A stretch of 5,831 nt of DNA, taken from an uncultured Labedella sp. (lineage in GTDB: Bacteria; Actinomycetota; Actinomycetes; Actinomycetales; Microbacteriaceae). The position numbers and the translations under genes were made by a program. The number at the start of each line of letters is the position of its first letter. Positions within the stretch are counted from its first letter, which is position 1. This document shows positions 1 to 5,831 of this stretch, in pieces. The notes beneath the pieces were generated by a model. It did not search any database, had not been told where the DNA came from, and saw only the letters and a list, made by a program, of their open reading frames with translations. Where the stretch lies: positions 1 through 5,831 of the forward strand of contig CAKTZW010000140.1 in assembly GCA_934636065.1 (NCBI GenBank). Reading direction: 5' to 3'.

Positions 1-1638
1 CTGTACGACCTCGTCCTGCCGCTCGCCGAGCGACGCCAGGCGGGGTCGGCGGCGACGATCGCGCGCGAATCGGTCACGATCGAGCGTCCGAAGAACCGGG
101 AGCACGGCGACTGGACGTCGAACCTCGCCATGCGGCTCGCGAAGCCGCTCGGCGCGAACCCGCGTGAGCTCGCGACCGAGCTCGCCGAGGGCCTGGCTCG
201 GGTCGAGGGCATCGACTCGGCGGAGGTCGCCGGCCCGGGCTTCATCAACATCCGCCTGTCCGCGTCCGCCGCCGGCCAGCTCGCGCGGACGATCGTCGAC
301 GCGGGCGACCACTACGGCGGCGGCGACCTCTACGCCGGCATCCCGATCAACCTCGAATTCGTCTCGGCCAACCCGACGGGCCCCATCCACATGGGCGGGG
401 TGCGCTGGGCGGCCGTCGGCGACTCGCTCGCCCGGGTCCTGCAGGCGGAGGGCGCGTCCGTCACGCGCGAGTACTACTTCAACGACCACGGGTCCCAGAT
501 CGACCGCTTCGCGCGGAGCCTGCTCGCGCACTACCTCGGCGAGCCGACCCCCGAGGACGGCTACGGCGGCGCGTACATCGGCGAGATCGCCGAGCGCGTC
601 GTCGCCGACTACGACGGCGACCTCGCGTCGCTCGACCGCGACGCGCAGCAGGAGGTCTTCCGCTCCCACGGAACCGAGCTGATGTTCGAGGAGATCAAGC
701 GCAAGCTGCACGGCTTCGGCGTCGACTTCGACGTGTACTTCCACGAGGACCACCTGCACGAGTCGGGCGCCGTCGGCCGCGCCATCGAGCGGTTGCGCGC
801 GCTCGGACACGTCTTCGAGGAGGACGGCGCCGTCTGGCTGCGCACCACGACCTTCGGCGACGACCGCGACCGCGTCATCATCCGCAGCAACGGCGAACCC
901 GCCTACATCTCCGGCGACCTCGGCTACTACCTGAACAAGCGCGAGCGCGGTTTCGAACAGAACATCATCATGCTCGGCGCCGACCACCACGGTTACGTCG
1001 GCCGCATGATGGCGATGGTCGAGGCCTTCGGAGACACTCCGGGCGTGAACCTGCAGATCCTCATCGGCCAGCTCGTGAACCTCCTGAAGGACGGCGAGCC
1101 GATTCGGATGTCGAAGCGCGCCGGCACGATCGTGACCCTCGACGACCTCGTCGACGCGGTCGGCGTCGACGCGGGCCGGTACGCGCTCGTGCGCTCGTCG
1201 AGCGACTCACCGCTCGACATCGACCTCGACCTGCTCGCGAAGCGCTCCAACGACAACCCCGTCTTCTACGTGCAGTACGCCCACGCCCGCACGAGCGCGG
1301 TCGACCGCAACGCCGCGACGGTCGGCGTGGACCGCTCGGCGTTCGCTCCGGAGTTGCTCGCGCACGAGACCGAGTCAGCGCTGCTCGGGGCGTTGCAGGA
1401 GTTCCCGCGCATCGTCGCCCAGGCGGCGGAGCTGCGGGAACCGCACCGCATCGCGCGGTACCTCGAGGAGGTCGCCGGGCTCTACCACCGCTGGTACGAC
1501 AACTGCCGCGTGCTCCCGCTCGGCGACGAGCCCATCTCCGACCTGCACCGCACGCGACTGTGGCTGAACGACGCGACGGGCCAGGTGATCCGCAACGGTC
1601 TCGGCCTCCTCGGCGTCTCCGCCCCCGAACGGATGTGA
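1..1638 (+). CDS. argS: Arginyl-tRNA synthetase, 5' end cut by the window edge
   Basis: Cytoplasmic class I aminoacyl-tRNA synthetase that charges tRNA-Arg with arginine using ATP. The frame is open from base 1, and 545 residues are visible. The stretch before the first ATG (position 130) already encodes the conserved N-terminal segment [20 protein letters not shown], so 130 is an internal Met and the true start lies upstream. Actinobacterial ArgS is about 550 residues, so only a handful are missing. The active-site HIGH motif appears as HMGG in [11 protein letters not shown] (His codon 388-390), close to the HIGG form I recall for mycobacterial ArgS. The KMSKS loop is MSKRAG (1108-1125). The C-terminal DALR anticodon-binding domain begins near QYAHAR (about 1273) and ends with the family-typical [11 protein letters not shown]. 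The reading frame is intact. It lies directly upstream of the DUF2993-like gene in the same frame; its last codons are part of a tandem duplication. Identification is certain from motifs. Confidence 0.98.
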   Translation: MYDLVLPLAERRQAGSAATIARESVTIERPKNREHGDWTSNLAMRLAKPLGANPRELATELAEGLARVEGIDSAEVAGPGFINIRLSASAAGQLARTIVDAGDHYGGGDLYAGIPINLEFVSANPTGPIHMGGVRWAAVGDSLARVLQAEGASVTREYYFNDHGSQIDRFARSLLAHYLGEPTPEDGYGGAYIGEIAERVVADYDGDLASLDRDAQQEVFRSHGTELMFEEIKRKLHGFGVDFDVYFHEDHLHESGAVGRAIERLRALGHVFEEDGAVWLRTTTFGDDRDRVIIRSNGEPAYISGDLGYYLNKRERGFEQNIIMLGADHHGYVGRMMAMVEAFGDTPGVNLQILIGQLVNLLKDGEPIRMSKRAGTIVTLDDLVDAVGVDAGRYALVRSSSDSPLDIDLDLLAKRSNDNPVFYVQYAHARTSAVDRNAATVGVDRSAFAPELLAHETESALLGALQEFPRIVAQAAELREPHRIARYLEEVAGLYHRWYDNCRVLPLGDEPISDLHRTRLWLNDATGQVIRNGLGLLGVSAPERM

Positions 1639-1665
1639 CATGGGCCCCCGAACGGATGTGACATG
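1621..1665. repeat. 23-bp tandem duplication spanning the argS stop and the next start codon
   Basis: The 22 bases at 1621-1642 (beginning GCCCCCGAAC and ending GTGACATG) recur exactly at 1644-1665, with a single G between them, giving a period of 23. Each copy contains the argS C-terminal codons, a TGA, one C and then an ATG. Copy one holds the real argS stop (1636-1638); copy two holds the start used by the next gene (1663). Without the duplication the two genes would be separated by one base. Because 23 is not a multiple of three, the second copy is not translated in the argS frame. Confidence 0.95.
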
Positions 1666-1666
1666 A
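1640..1666 (+). CDS. Possible 8-codon minicistron created by the duplication
   Basis: The duplicated start codon at 1640, one base after the argS stop, opens an 8-codon frame reading MGPRTDVT. Its TGA (1664-1666) overlaps the ATG of the DUF2993-like gene (1663) as ATGA. A ribosome ending argS could restart at 1640, finish eight codons and then restart at 1663. Nothing suggests the peptide itself has a function; it is probably a by-product of the duplication that may preserve translational coupling. Translation is not shown by the sequence. Confidence 0.3.
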   Translation: MGPRTDVT

Positions 1667-2451
1667 CCGACGACTTCTTCGTCGCCCGCCCCGTCGAGAA
1701 GAGCTCGAGCCGGGGTCGCCGCTGGGCCATCGGCCTGTTCGTCGCGATCGCCCTGCTCGTCCTCGGTGTCATCGCGCTGTTCGCCGGCGACTCGATCGCG
1801 CGGGCGATCGCGCAGGACGTCGTGAAGGGCCAGGTGGAGCAGCGGCTGCCGGAGAACGTCGAGGCGGACATCGACGTCGCGATCGAGGGCGACTGGGTCA
1901 TCGCGCAGCTCATCGTGCGCAGGCTCGAACGCGTCGTGCTGAGCGACGACGACGCCGTCATCGACGGGGTGCCCGCCGGCGTCGAGGTGACGCTGACGGA
2001 CGTGCCGACGGATGTGAAGGAGCCCGTCGGGCACATCGACGCGACCGCGACCCTGGACGAGACGGCGCTCAACGCGTTCGTCACCATGCCGGGCGGCGAC
2101 CCGACGCTGCAGCTCGGCGACGGCACCCTCGCGTACGAGAACAGCTCGGCGTTCCTCGGCGTGCAGTTCTCCTACCTGCTGAGCGTCGTCCCGCAGGCGG
2201 CCGGGACGTCGATCGTCCTCACCCCCGACGCGGCAGAGGTCACCACCGACCTCGGGACCGTCGATCTCGGCGACGCCCTCGACCGCCTCGTCGGCGACAC
2301 CCCCGTCACGGTCTGCGTCGCGGACTACCTGCCGGAGGGCGCGCAACTGACCGGATTCGAGGTCACCCCGGACGCCGCCGACCTCACCCTGAGCATGTCG
2401 GACGTGGTCCTCTCGGGCGCCCTGCTGGAATCGCACGGCAGCTGCGGCTGA
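1663..2451 (+). CDS. Membrane-anchored DUF2993 / LmeA-like lipid-binding protein
   Basis: 262-residue protein with a short polar cytoplasmic N-terminus containing basic residues just before the membrane (RGRR, 17-20). A single hydrophobic segment follows at about 21-41 (WAIGLFVAIALLVLGVIALF), then an extracytoplasmic domain. The pattern after the membrane segment matches the actinobacterial DUF2993/LmeA family as I recall it: an amphipathic ARAIAQDVVKGQVEQRL helix, VAIEG near 72-76, repeated VEVTLTDVPTD-type beta strands, and the closing LPEGAQLTGFEVTPDAADLTL motif at about 223-243. Mycobacterial LmeA is a periplasmic phospholipid-binding protein linked to lipomannan elongation; the substrate here is unknown. 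The segment is more likely an uncleaved anchor than a cleaved signal, since no clear cleavage motif follows. The only cysteines, C218 and C261, are both outside and could form a disulfide. The ATG at 1663 has a weak CGGA (1653-1656) upstream, so translation probably depends on coupling to argS. Confidence 0.72.
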   Translation: MTDDFFVARPVEKSSSRGRRWAIGLFVAIALLVLGVIALFAGDSIARAIAQDVVKGQVEQRLPENVEADIDVAIEGDWVIAQLIVRRLERVVLSDDDAVIDGVPAGVEVTLTDVPTDVKEPVGHIDATATLDETALNAFVTMPGGDPTLQLGDGTLAYENSSAFLGVQFSYLLSVVPQAAGTSIVLTPDAAEVTTDLGTVDLGDALDRLVGDTPVTVCVADYLPEGAQLTGFEVTPDAADLTLSMSDVVLSGALLESHGSCG

Positions 2452-2471
2452 GCGCCGTCCGCCGCGGAACC

Positions 2472-2531
2472 GCATCGGGGTGCATGTGCCGGTCGGTAGA
2501 CTTTCGGGAGTCTCCACCAGGGCCCCGATGC
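2472..2531. repeat. Nested inverted repeats around the lysA promoter
   Basis: GCATCGGGG (2472-2480) is the exact reverse complement of CCCCGATGC (2523-2531), a 9-bp outer arm pair. Inside it, AGACT (2498-2502) pairs with AGTCT (2509-2513) around the 6-base loop TTCGGG. GGT (2495-2497) can also pair with ACC (2516-2518) across a two-base bulge. The structure sits over the proposed -10 box and start point. It could be an operator, or a weak terminator for the upstream genes, although no T-tract follows the 3' arm. Confidence 0.5.
2497..2502 (+). promoter_or_regulatory. Probable -10 box of the lysA-hom-thrC promoter
   Basis: TAGACT fits the actinobacterial -10 pattern TAnnnT and sits in a locally less GC-rich spot (GGTAGACTTTC). 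The expected start would be near 2508-2510, leaving a leader of about 130 bases before lysA. The matching -35 position (about 2474-2479, ATCGGG) is a poor hexamer, so an activator or a -10-driven promoter would be needed. The assignment rests on motif and position only. Confidence 0.45.
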
Positions 2532-2632
2532 CGACACCCCACCCACAAGCGGGAGTCGTCGCGCGTCGACGCCCGACCGGCACGATGACCGGTCGGCACC
2601 ACCAGAATCGACCAGCACCTCCAGGACCATGA
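2528..2632 (+). CDS. Possible 34-codon leader ORF upstream of lysA
   Basis: An ATG at 2528 opens 34 codons ending in TGA at 2630-2632. AGGG (2519-2522) lies five bases upstream as a plausible ribosome binding site, and the proposed transcript start would leave about 19 untranslated bases before it. The peptide begins MPTPHPQAGVVA, then RRRPTGTMTGR. It has three consecutive Arg codons (2564-2572) and three Thr plus one Met within codons 17-21, but no Lys. The RRR codons sit immediately before a hairpin whose arms cover codons 16-18 and 21-23. The stop overlaps the ATG of a 4-codon frame at 2629 (ATGA), which in turn overlaps the lysA GTG. This layout fits a regulatory leader peptide, but a chance ORF in GC-rich DNA is a real alternative. 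Confidence 0.35.
   Translation: MPTPHPQAGVVARRRPTGTMTGRHHQNRPAPPGP
2563..2572. repeat. 10-bp perfect palindrome in the lysA leader
   Basis: GCGTCGACGC equals its own reverse complement. It coincides with the three Arg codons of the leader ORF and abuts the 5' arm of the 2573-2596 hairpin. It could be a protein-binding site; as RNA, a loopless palindrome would not make a stable stem. Confidence 0.5.
2573..2596 (+). promoter_or_regulatory. Hairpin in the lysA leader (CCGACCGG / CCGGTCGG)
   Basis: CCGACCGG (2573-2580) and CCGGTCGG (2589-2596) are exact reverse complements separated by the 8-base loop CACGATGA, giving an 8-bp all-paired GC-rich stem. The 3' arm can instead pair downstream: GGTCG (2591-2595) with CGACC (2609-2613), so two mutually exclusive folds exist. 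A third copy of CCGGTCGG lies at 2489-2496, directly before the -10 box. The structure may be an attenuation or translational control element, or the repeats may be operator half-sites. Confidence 0.5.
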
Positions 2633-2643
2633 GGCTCCCGTGA
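2629..2643 (+). CDS. 4-codon minicistron overlapping the lysA start
   Basis: ATG at 2629 starts a frame reading MRLP and ending TGA at 2641-2643. It overlaps the leader-ORF stop on its left (ATGA, 2629-2632) and the lysA start on its right (GTGA, 2640-2643). It is too short to encode anything functional; its only plausible role is to relay terminating ribosomes to the lysA GTG. It may also be chance. Confidence 0.25.
   Translation: MRLP
2631..2634 (+). promoter_or_regulatory. Ribosome binding site of lysA
   Basis: GAGG lies five bases before the GTG at 2640 and decides that start. The nearest ATG upstream (2629) is in another frame and hits a stop after four codons. CCTC at 2618-2621 is complementary to this GAGG across a 9-base loop, so the site could be masked in a short hairpin. 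Confidence 0.6.
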
Positions 2644-4172
2644 CGCCAGATCAGCCGCCGTCCGTCTCCGCGGGCGCGCCGAATCCCCTCGCGCCGGACT
2701 GGCTCGAACTCCCGGCCGACGTGAACGACCTGACGGCGGGCGTGTGGCCGACGGGCGCGGCGCGGCGCGACGACGGGGTCGTCGAGATCGGCGGCGTCGC
2801 GGTGACCGACCTCGCGGCCTCCTTCGGCACACCGCTCTACATCGTCGACGAGCGGACGGCGCGGGATAACGCCGCCCGCATCTCGAACGCCCTGAACGAC
2901 GCGATGACCGCGATCGGCTCGAGCGCGACCTGCTACTACGCGGGCAAGGCCTTCCTCTCGGCCGACGTCGTGCGCTGGATGCTCGACACCGGACTCGGCA
3001 TCGACGTGTGCTCCGGGGGAGAGCTCGCGCTGGCGCTCGCCGCGGGAGCGCCGCCCGAGCGCATCGGCTTCCACGGCAACAACAAGTCGAAGACGGAGAT
3101 CGAGCGGGCCGTGACGAACGGCGTCGGCACGATCGTGCTCGACAGCCTGCAGGAGATCGACCGCGTCGCGGCGGCCGCCGCCCGGCGCGGCGTGCGGCAG
3201 GGCGTCCGCCTGCGGATCAACTCCGGCGTGCACGCGCAGACCCACGACTTCCTCGCCACGGCCCATGAGGACCAGAAGTTCGGCCTCACGCTGGCGGCGG
3301 CGGAGGACGCCGTCGCGGCGATCCGCTCCCACGCCTCCCTCGACTTCATCGGCCTGCACTGCCACATCGGCTCGCAGATCTTCGACGCCGGCGGGTTCTC
3401 CGAGTCGGCGCACCGACTCCTGGCCGTCCATGCCCGCCTGCTCCGCCACGGCCCCGTGCCGTCCCTCAACCTCGGAGGGGGATTCGGCATCGCGTACACC
3501 TCCGCGGACGACCCGACCCCGATCGAGGCGATCGCCCGTGGCATCGCGGAGACGGTGGCCGCGCGCTGCGCTGAGCTGGGCATCCCCGTTCCGGCACTCG
3601 CGTTCGAGCCGGGCCGGGCGATCATCGGCCCGGCGGGCGTCACCCTCTACACCGTCGGGACGACGAAGGACGTCGCGGTCGAGCCCGGCTCCGATCCCGA
3701 CCTCGGTCACGGTGCGGGCGCCGAAGGTGCCTCGGAGGGCGCGACGGCGGCGGAGCCCGCCGGCGGCCCGGACCGGCACGCCGACTCGGGGGAGACGGCG
3801 ATCCGGCGCTACGTGAGCGTCGACGGCGGCATGAGCGACAACGCCCGCCCGTCGCTCTACGGGGCCGACTACACGGTCCGCATCGTCGATCGCGCCTCCG
3901 CCGCGTCTCCGGAGCTCGTGCGGGTCGCCGGAAAGCACTGCGAGTCGGGCGACATCGTCGTGTACGCCGACTATCTGCCGGCAGACGTGCGCCCGGGGGA
4001 CCTGGCCGCCGTCCCCGCGACGGGCGCGTACTGCTTCTCGCTCGCGAGCAACTACAACTTCCTGACGAGACCCGCTGTCGTCGCCGTCCGGGACGGCCGG
4101 GCCCGCGTGCTCGTCCGCGGGGAGACCGAAGACCAGCTGTTGGCGCGAGACGCCGGATTGGATGCCACATGA
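2640..4172 (+). CDS. lysA: Diaminopimelate decarboxylase (PLP-dependent, lysine biosynthesis)
   Basis: Catalyses the last step of lysine synthesis, meso-diaminopimelate to L-lysine plus CO2, in the cytoplasm. It is a fold-type III PLP enzyme: alanine-racemase-like barrel followed by a C-terminal beta domain. Visible landmarks are the PLP lysine K103 in YYAGKAF, CSGGEL at 124-129, HIGSQ at 242-246, the phosphate-binding GGGFG at 279-283, EPGR at 323-326, VDGGMSDN at 394-401, CESGD at 434-438 (the Cys contributed to the neighbouring active site) and GAYCFSLASNYN at 462-473. At 510 residues it is longer than the roughly 420-450 usual for the family. Part of the excess is a hydrophilic Gly/Ala/Glu-rich insert at about 348-386, between the barrel strand ending TTKDVAV and RRYVSVDGG; the rest is an N-terminal extension. 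The start is GTG, backed by GAGG five bases upstream. The gene overlaps hom by ATGA. Confidence 0.97.
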   Translation: MTPDQPPSVSAGAPNPLAPDWLELPADVNDLTAGVWPTGAARRDDGVVEIGGVAVTDLAASFGTPLYIVDERTARDNAARISNALNDAMTAIGSSATCYYAGKAFLSADVVRWMLDTGLGIDVCSGGELALALAAGAPPERIGFHGNNKSKTEIERAVTNGVGTIVLDSLQEIDRVAAAAARRGVRQGVRLRINSGVHAQTHDFLATAHEDQKFGLTLAAAEDAVAAIRSHASLDFIGLHCHIGSQIFDAGGFSESAHRLLAVHARLLRHGPVPSLNLGGGFGIAYTSADDPTPIEAIARGIAETVAARCAELGIPVPALAFEPGRAIIGPAGVTLYTVGTTKDVAVEPGSDPDLGHGAGAEGASEGATAAEPAGGPDRHADSGETAIRRYVSVDGGMSDNARPSLYGADYTVRIVDRASAASPELVRVAGKHCESGDIVVYADYLPADVRPGDLAAVPATGAYCFSLASNYNFLTRPAVVAVRDGRARVLVRGETEDQLLARDAGLDAT

Positions 4173-5491
4173 CCGACACCCGAAGCCTCCGCGTCGCCCT
4201 TCTCGGCGCCGGGACCGTCGGCGGACAGGTGGCGCGCCTGCTCCTCGAGCACCACGACGAGCTCGCCGCCCGAGCCGGCGTGCCCCTCGACCTCGTCGGC
4301 GTCGCCGTCCGGGACGTCAACGCCCCCCGCTCGGTGGAGCTGCCCGCCGAGCTCTACACGACCGACGCGGAGACGCTCATCCGGGGCGCGGACATCGTCG
4401 TCGAGCTGATCGGCGGCATCGAGCCGGCGAAGAGCCACATCATCACGGCGATCGGCTCGGGAGCCGACGTCGTCACGGGCAACAAGGCGCTCCTCGCGGA
4501 GCACGGCGCGGAGATCTTCGCGGCGGCGGCGCGGGTCGGGGCCGAGGTCTACTACGAGGCGGCCGTCGCCGCCGCGATCCCCATCATCCGGCCGCTCCGC
4601 GACAGCCTCGCGGGCGACCACGTCGAACGCATCCTCGCGATCGTCAACGGCAGCACCAACTACATCCTCGATCGCATGGACCGCTTCGGCGACTCCATGG
4701 AGGACGCCCAGCGGGTGGCCCTCGAGCTCGGCTACCTCGAGGCGGATCCGACCCTCGACGTCGAGGGCTACGACGCCGCGCAGAAGGCCGCGATCCTCGC
4801 GGGCCTCGCCTTCCACACCACGGTGCCCGCCGCGGTAGTCCACCGCGAGGGCATCTCGTCGATCACCCTCGACGACGTCGAATCCGCGCGCGAGGCCGGC
4901 TACGTCATCAAGCTGCTCGCCATCGCCGAGCGCGTCGCCGACGAGTCGGGGCTCGAGGGCGTCTCGGCGCGCGTGCACCCGGCGCTCGTGCGCCGCGACC
5001 ACCCGCTCGCGAGCGTGCACGGCGGCAACAACGCTGTCTTCGTCGAGGCGGAGGCGGCCGGCCCCCTCATGTTCTACGGCGCGGGCGCCGGGGGAGTGCA
5101 GACGGCGTCCGCCGTGCTCGGCGACATCGTCTCGATCGCGCGCCGCCACCTGGCCGGAGGGGTCGGCGTCGGCGAATCGGTCGCCGCGGACCTCGCGGTC
5201 CACCCGATCGGGGTCGCCGAGACCCGGTACCGCATCAGCCTCGAGGTCGAGGACCGGCCCGGGGTGCTCGCCGAACTCGCCGGCATCCTCGCGAGCCGCG
5301 GCGTCTCCGTCGAGACGCTGCAGCAGTCGGCGGGGACGGCGGCGGGCGGGGAGGGCGATGGCGCCACCGCTACGCTGGTGATCGGCACCCACACCGCGCG
5401 CGACGCGGCCCTCGCGGCCGCCGTCGACGCCCTCGCGGCCTCCGACGCCGTGGAGTCCGTGCGTAGTGTCCTGAGAATCGAAGGAGCCTGA
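4169..5491 (+). CDS. hom: Homoserine dehydrogenase with C-terminal ACT domain
   Basis: Reduces aspartate semialdehyde to homoserine with NAD(P)H, the entry to the threonine, isoleucine and methionine branches. At 440 residues it is the usual monofunctional Gram-positive form. The order is: Rossmann domain with GAGTVG at 13-18 and ELIGG at 79-83; catalytic core with TGNKALL (K106), NGSTNYIL at 160-167, E191 and GYDAAQK (D202, K206), which align with the catalytic Glu, Asp and Lys of the family; the [15 protein letters not shown] segment at 312-326; and an ACT domain from about 354 ([20 protein letters not shown]). The ACT domain is the known site of threonine feedback inhibition in this family, so allosteric control is expected. 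Its loop at about 387-400 is a Gly/Ala-rich stretch. The ATG overlaps the lysA stop (ATGA, 4169-4172) with a modest TTGGA six bases upstream, so translation is probably coupled to lysA. In mycobacterial annotation this gene is called thrA. Confidence 0.97.
   Translation: MTDTRSLRVALLGAGTVGGQVARLLLEHHDELAARAGVPLDLVGVAVRDVNAPRSVELPAELYTTDAETLIRGADIVVELIGGIEPAKSHIITAIGSGADVVTGNKALLAEHGAEIFAAAARVGAEVYYEAAVAAAIPIIRPLRDSLAGDHVERILAIVNGSTNYILDRMDRFGDSMEDAQRVALELGYLEADPTLDVEGYDAAQKAAILAGLAFHTTVPAAVVHREGISSITLDDVESAREAGYVIKLLAIAERVADESGLEGVSARVHPALVRRDHPLASVHGGNNAVFVEAEAAGPLMFYGAGAGGVQTASAVLGDIVSIARRHLAGGVGVGESVAADLAVHPIGVAETRYRISLEVEDRPGVLAELAGILASRGVSVETLQQSAGTAAGGEGDGATATLVIGTHTARDAALAAAVDALAASDAVESVRSVLRIEGA
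5481..5486 (+). promoter_or_regulatory. Strong ribosome binding site of thrC
   Basis: AAGGAG is the best Shine-Dalgarno match in the window, seven bases before the ATG at 5494 and inside the last codons of hom. It suggests that thrC can recruit ribosomes independently, unlike hom, which leans on coupling to lysA. Confidence 0.85.
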
Positions 5492-5493
5492 CG

Positions 5494-5831
5494 ATGGCCA
5501 AGCAGTGGCGTGGAGTCCTGCACGAGTACCGTGACCGCCTCGATGTGACGGACGCGACGCCGATCGTCACCCTCGGAGAGGGCGGGACGCCCCTCATTCC
5601 GGCGCCGGCGCTCTCCGCCCGCACCGGTGCGCGCGTCTTCGTCAAGTTCGAGGGCATGAACCCGACGGGCTCGTTCAAGGACCGTGGCATGACGATGGCC
5701 ATCTCGAAGGCCGTCGAGCACGGCGCTCAGGCCGTCATCTGCGCGTCGACGGGCAACACGTCGGCGTCGGCCGCCGCCTACGCCGCCCACGCCGGGATCA
5801 CCGCGGCCGTGCTCGTGCCCGAGGGCAAGAT
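5494..5831 (+). CDS. thrC: Threonine synthase, 3' end cut by the window edge
   Basis: PLP-dependent enzyme converting O-phospho-L-homoserine to threonine and phosphate. The window shows 112 codons plus two bases, all open. The N-terminus reads [18 protein letters not shown], followed by the family-typical [12 protein letters not shown] at 27-38, the PLP lysine K62 in [11 protein letters not shown], and the PLP-phosphate loop ASTGNTSAS at 84-92. GSFKDRGMT and the short N-terminus match the compact actinobacterial ThrC (about 360 residues) rather than the longer yeast/E. coli type. It follows hom by two bases, and the ATG is set by the AAGGAG at 5481-5486. In the mycobacterial layout thrB (homoserine kinase), which makes the substrate, comes next; it would lie past the right edge here. 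Confidence 0.96.
   Translation, partial: MAKQWRGVLHEYRDRLDVTDATPIVTLGEGGTPLIPAPALSARTGARVFVKFEGMNPTGSFKDRGMTMAISKAVEHGAQAVICASTGNTSASAAAYAAHAGITAAVLVPEGK

Larger units (their letters stand above)
2452..2639 (+). other. Intergenic region and leader of lysA
   Basis: This 188-bp stretch is the only long non-coding gap in the window. It holds a probable -10 box, several inverted repeats (2472-2531, 2498-2513, 2563-2572, 2573-2596), a possible 34-codon leader ORF, a 4-codon minicistron and the lysA ribosome binding site. No lysine riboswitch features and no GC hairpin followed by a T-run were seen. Confidence 0.8.

Noticed and set aside
130..132. ATG at 130 as the argS start
   Set aside because: The 43 codons before it encode conserved ArgS N-terminal sequence (HGDWTSNLA), so the start is off the left edge.
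2452..2531. Intrinsic terminator after the DUF2993-like gene
   Set aside because: The inverted repeats have no T-tract behind them and overlap the likely lysA promoter, so I list them as repeats only.
2510..2639. Lysine riboswitch in the lysA leader
   Set aside because: About 130 bases is short for the L-box aptamer, and I see none of its conserved junction layout; the leader is better described as an ORF plus simple hairpins.
1375..2832. 485-codon minus-strand open frame across argS and the DUF2993 gene
   Set aside because: Crosses two real genes and an intergenic region and has Arg-rich low-complexity composition; typical GC-rich artefact.
2325..3938. 537-codon open frame on the minus strand opposite the DUF2993 gene and lysA
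   Set aside because: It is antisense to well-supported genes, is rich in Arg/Gly/Val/Asp/Ala as expected from the complement of GC-rich codons, and contains no recognisable domain.
5371..5376. TACGCT as a -10 box within hom
   Set aside because: No acceptable -35 at 16-18 bases, and it encodes the ACT-domain strand ATATLVIG; likely chance.
4052..5392. 446-codon open frame on the minus strand opposite hom
   Set aside because: A shadow of hom codon bias: Arg/Asp/Val/Glu-rich low-complexity translation with no motif.
4162..5466. 434-codon plus-strand frame offset from hom
   Set aside because: An extremely Arg/Pro/Gly-rich translation from the wrong frame; the overlapping hom frame carries every catalytic motif.

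Overview
The window looks like a chromosomal segment of a high-GC Gram-positive actinobacterium. The codon third positions are almost all G or C, and the gene order argS - (membrane protein) - lysA - hom - thrC is the actinobacterial aspartate-family cluster, which in mycobacteria continues into thrB and rho. The protein style and the intervening DUF2993/LmeA-like gene make Microbacteriaceae or a close relative my best guess; that placement is an inference. All genes are on the + strand and no mobile element, RNA gene or CRISPR array is visible.

Layout. (1) 1-1638: arginyl-tRNA synthetase, missing only its first few codons off the left edge. (2) 1621-1665: an almost perfect 23-bp tandem duplication across the argS stop and the next start codon. 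(3) 1663-2451: a membrane-anchored DUF2993/LmeA-like protein. (4) 2452-2639: the only sizeable intergenic region, 188 bp, dense in inverted repeats. It carries a likely -10 box (TAGACT), a possible 34-codon leader ORF at 2528-2632 and a 4-codon minicistron at 2629-2643, each overlapping the next by ATGA or GTGA and ending at the lysA GTG. (5) 2640-4172: diaminopimelate decarboxylase with an unusual hydrophilic insert. (6) 4169-5491: homoserine dehydrogenase with a C-terminal ACT domain, overlapping lysA by ATGA. (7) 5494 to the right edge: the N-terminal part of threonine synthase behind a strong AAGGAG ribosome binding site.

How the genes work together. LysA makes lysine from meso-diaminopimelate; Hom and ThrC feed the threonine and methionine/isoleucine branch from aspartate semialdehyde. 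Pairing them with argS is a classic actinobacterial arrangement. lysA, hom and thrC are tightly packed and look like one transcript, probably started by the promoter near 2497.

The most interesting part is the lysA leader. It combines a short ORF, three consecutive Arg codons, a Thr/Met-rich stretch lying inside an 8-bp hairpin, a competing alternative hairpin, and stop/start coupling into lysA. This resembles ribosome-mediated attenuation or leader-peptide coupling, but that is a hypothesis needing comparative and experimental support. The protein-coding genes themselves are ordinary housekeeping genes.
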